Both the position numbers and the translations under genes were made by a program. Below are positions 62,629 through 64,000 of a DNA stretch of 64,000 bases, piece by piece. Below the pieces are notes generated by a model. The model ran no database searches. It saw only the letters and a list, made by a program, of their open reading frames with translations, and had not been told where the DNA came from. The DNA comes from PALSA-505 sp963762615. GTDB taxonomy: Bacteria; Actinomycetota; Actinomycetes; Streptosporangiales; Streptosporangiaceae. The stretch is from positions 744,001-808,000 of the forward strand of contig CAVXLG010000012.1 in assembly GCA_963762615.1 (NCBI GenBank). Reading direction: 5' to 3'. Position 1 is the stretch's first letter; the number at the start of each line of letters is the position of its first letter.

Positions 62629-62884
62629 TCAGAAGGGCGCGGGCTCCTCGCCTGACGTCTCGGGCGGCGCGGCCGGGCTGTCCGGCCCGGCCGACCGCTG
62701 TGCCATGGCGGTAGCGATCCTGGCCCGGGCCCCCTCCAGCCACTCGGCGCAGATGGCGGCCAACCGCTCGCCGCGCTCCCAGGAGATCCAGCGACTCCTC
62801 GAGGGTGAGCCCGCCGGCCTCCAGCCGCTTGACCACCTCGCCCAGCTCGTCGCGTGCCTGCTCATACGAGAGGGTCTGATTCAC
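62629..62884 (-). pseudogene. xseB: Exodeoxyribonuclease VII small subunit, broken by a 1-base frameshift
   Basis: XseB is the small subunit of the single-strand exonuclease VII. The N-terminal part (LSYEQARDELGEVVKRLEAGGLTLEESLDL, in part) is in one frame; the rest of the family signature (WERGERLAAICAEWLEGARARI, in part) is in the next. One extra base at 62782-62783 (TCCTGG where TCTGG keeps the frame) explains the break. Both sides are conserved and the whole would be about 84 residues, normal length. The large subunit xseA would be expected beyond this gene but is not in the window. Confidence 0.85.
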
Positions 62885-63004
62885 ACGCCCAACTTATGCC
62901 ATTCCCGCTACGGCGGCGGGTGGCTTGCTACCCAGGCGAGCCGGGGTGCAAGCACAGCCTGGAAGCCGGTTGTGGTGACGGCGGGTAAGCCATATGACGG
63001 GAGG

Positions 63005-63200
63005 GTTGCGCGGTGCGGCGGCCTGCGGTGAGGGCGGGGTTCAGCCGCCCAGGTGGGTGGAGTTGCGCGATGCGGCGGCCTGCGGTGACCGCGGGTTCAG
63101 CCGCGCTGGAGGGTGGGTTGCGCGATGCGGCGGCCTGCGATTACGGCGGGTTGAGCGGTGTGACGGGTGGGTTGCGCGATTTGGCGGGCTGCGATCGCCG
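63005..63200. repeat. Imperfect 50-58-bp direct repeats at the end of the acyltransferase gene
   Basis: Four units start with GTTGCGCG(A/G)TGCGGCGGCC at or near 63005, 63062, 63117 and 63171, the last truncated and more diverged. The array runs from noncoding DNA into the 3' end of the minus-strand gene (stop at 63141), so the protein's tail was partly built from repeat sequence. Confidence 0.75.
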
Positions 63201-64000
63201 CCCGGCGGCTGGCGGGCCGGCCGCTGCGGAGGCCCTCGCCAGGCTGGCCGCCCGTCGCACAGCGGCGGCTACCATCCGGGCGTATACCTCCGCGCCGGCC
63301 GGCCGGGGATGAACGCCGTCCTCCCAGAGCAGCCTGGTCCTGTTCTCGATGGCGGCGAACCAGTCGGCCAGGATGACGTCACGGTACCGGCTAGCCGCGG
63401 CGGCGAGGACTGCGTTCACCTCTGCCTGCCAGGGCCGGGGCACGAACGTGGTGATGAGCACCAGCATGCGATGCGGACCGGCCGCGGCCCGCAGCGCGCG
63501 GATCTGTGTCATCGTGATGGCCCCGTTGGTGCCGAGGCCGACCACCACGATCGTGCGCAGCTCGCCGCCGCTTGCCAGCCGCTGCACCGCCTCTATGCCC
63601 TGGCTCATCTGGCGGCTGACCTGCGCGTCGATGTAGCTGCCGGGGAGCACAGCCCGCAACTGCGGCGCCGCGGCGAGCATGACCGAATCGCCGATCGCCG
63701 TGACCTGCGGGCCCAGGGGACGCGGCGGCGCCCGGTCGGCGGCACCGGGACGGACGGTCGCCGCCGCGCGCGCGTGACGGCCGGCCGGTCGGCGCCGCGC
63801 CGGCGGGGCCGACCGCGGCCGCGCTGCCGCGGCCCGCCCGCGGGCCGGCCGCGGCCCGGCTTGCGGCACTCACCTGTGAGCCGGCGGCGAGCTGCTGCTG
63901 CAGCGACAGTCCGGACGGGGAGTAGACCATGCCGTACCCCGCGGTGCAGGCGACGGTGAGGGCGGCGAGGGGGATCAGGGCGGGCAGCGCGTGCCGCGGT
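63141..64000 (-). CDS. Acyltransferase-linked SGNH domain (partial at window edge, probably frameshifted)
   Basis: The C-terminal part of an OafA/YrhL-type surface-polysaccharide O-acyltransferase. From the window edge inwards: a membrane helix (ALPALIPLAALTVACTAGYG), a linker (MVYSPSGLSLQQQLAAGSQ) and, in a different frame, an SGNH hydrolase domain with GDSVM (block I), GLGTNG (block III) and EDGVHP (block V). The switch lies in the Ala/Arg/Pro linker between about 63770 and 63870 and again fits one extra base. The SGNH domain is intact. The membrane acyltransferase domain would lie beyond base 64000. Confidence 0.75.

Overview
The window is a dense, very GC-rich bacterial chromosome segment (codon third positions almost all G or C, frequent GTG starts). 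It is from an actinobacterium, as several things indicate: groES behind a CIRCE operator; a groES-groEL-SigD/ShbA-guaB-guaB3 run; an acyl-CoA carboxylase with a separate epsilon subunit; the birA/purK/purE/fadE neighbourhood known from mycobacteria and streptomycetes; a Nur-type nickel operator; and many promoters whose -10 hexamer lies 5-7 bases before the start codon (leaderless mRNAs). The order cannot be fixed from sequence alone; Streptosporangiales or a relative is a guess. It looks like core chromosome: no insertion sequence, phage, CRISPR array, rRNA or tRNA was seen.

Layout. 0-2.3 kb: tRNA t6A genes tsaB-rimI-tsaD. 2.5-9.6 kb: a short P450, groES, groEL, an ECF sigma factor, guaB and guaB3. 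9.6-13.8 kb: glpD, trpS and a D,D-carboxypeptidase. 13.9-20.3 kb: a methylmalonyl-CoA-mutase-type large subunit, a coupled carboxylate-amine ligase/M20 amidohydrolase pair, a PH-domain membrane protein and an LpdA-type flavoprotein. 20.3-24.8 kb (minus strand): SigK-like sigma factor, anti-sigma factor, SDR oxidoreductase and two tandem paralogous secreted proteins of unknown family. 25-38 kb: acyl-CoA metabolism (biotin carboxylase alpha, repeat-bearing epsilon subunit, NYN-domain protein, carboxyltransferase, PEP carboxylase, biotin ligase, enoyl-CoA hydratase, HMG-CoA lyase, second carboxyltransferase). 38-45.6 kb: two-component system, GtrA protein, purK/purE, a secreted protein and a FadE-type dehydrogenase. 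45.7-51 kb: methyltransferase, AraC regulator with VOC protein, nickel/cobalt permease behind a Nur box, amidohydrolase and rhomboid protease. 51-55 kb: two secreted lysozyme-fold proteins (one behind two Crp-like palindromes) and a Ser/Thr kinase. 55-64 kb: fumC and class I fumarase in tandem, a cysteine-free DksA-like protein, a DUF1707 protein, glpX, a TetR regulator, a peptidase remnant, xseB and the end of an acyltransferase/SGNH protein.

Together the acyl-CoA genes form a biotin-dependent carboxylation module (alpha, beta, epsilon, biotin ligase) next to enzymes suited to the lower leucine pathway (carboxyltransferase, AUH-like hydratase, HMG-CoA lyase) and to anaplerosis (PEP carboxylase, mutase subunit, fumarases). 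Low-complexity expansions recur inside or at the ends of otherwise conserved proteins (RimI, M20 amidohydrolase, AccE, PEP carboxylase, PurK).

Caveat: at least four genes (carboxyltransferase near 29.8 kb, methyltransferase near 34.4 kb, kinase tail near 53.5 kb, xseB near 62.8 kb), and probably also purK and the final acyltransferase, are broken by apparent +1 single-base insertions. In a core genome this points to consensus errors at least as much as to real pseudogenes, so the breaks need to be checked against raw reads.
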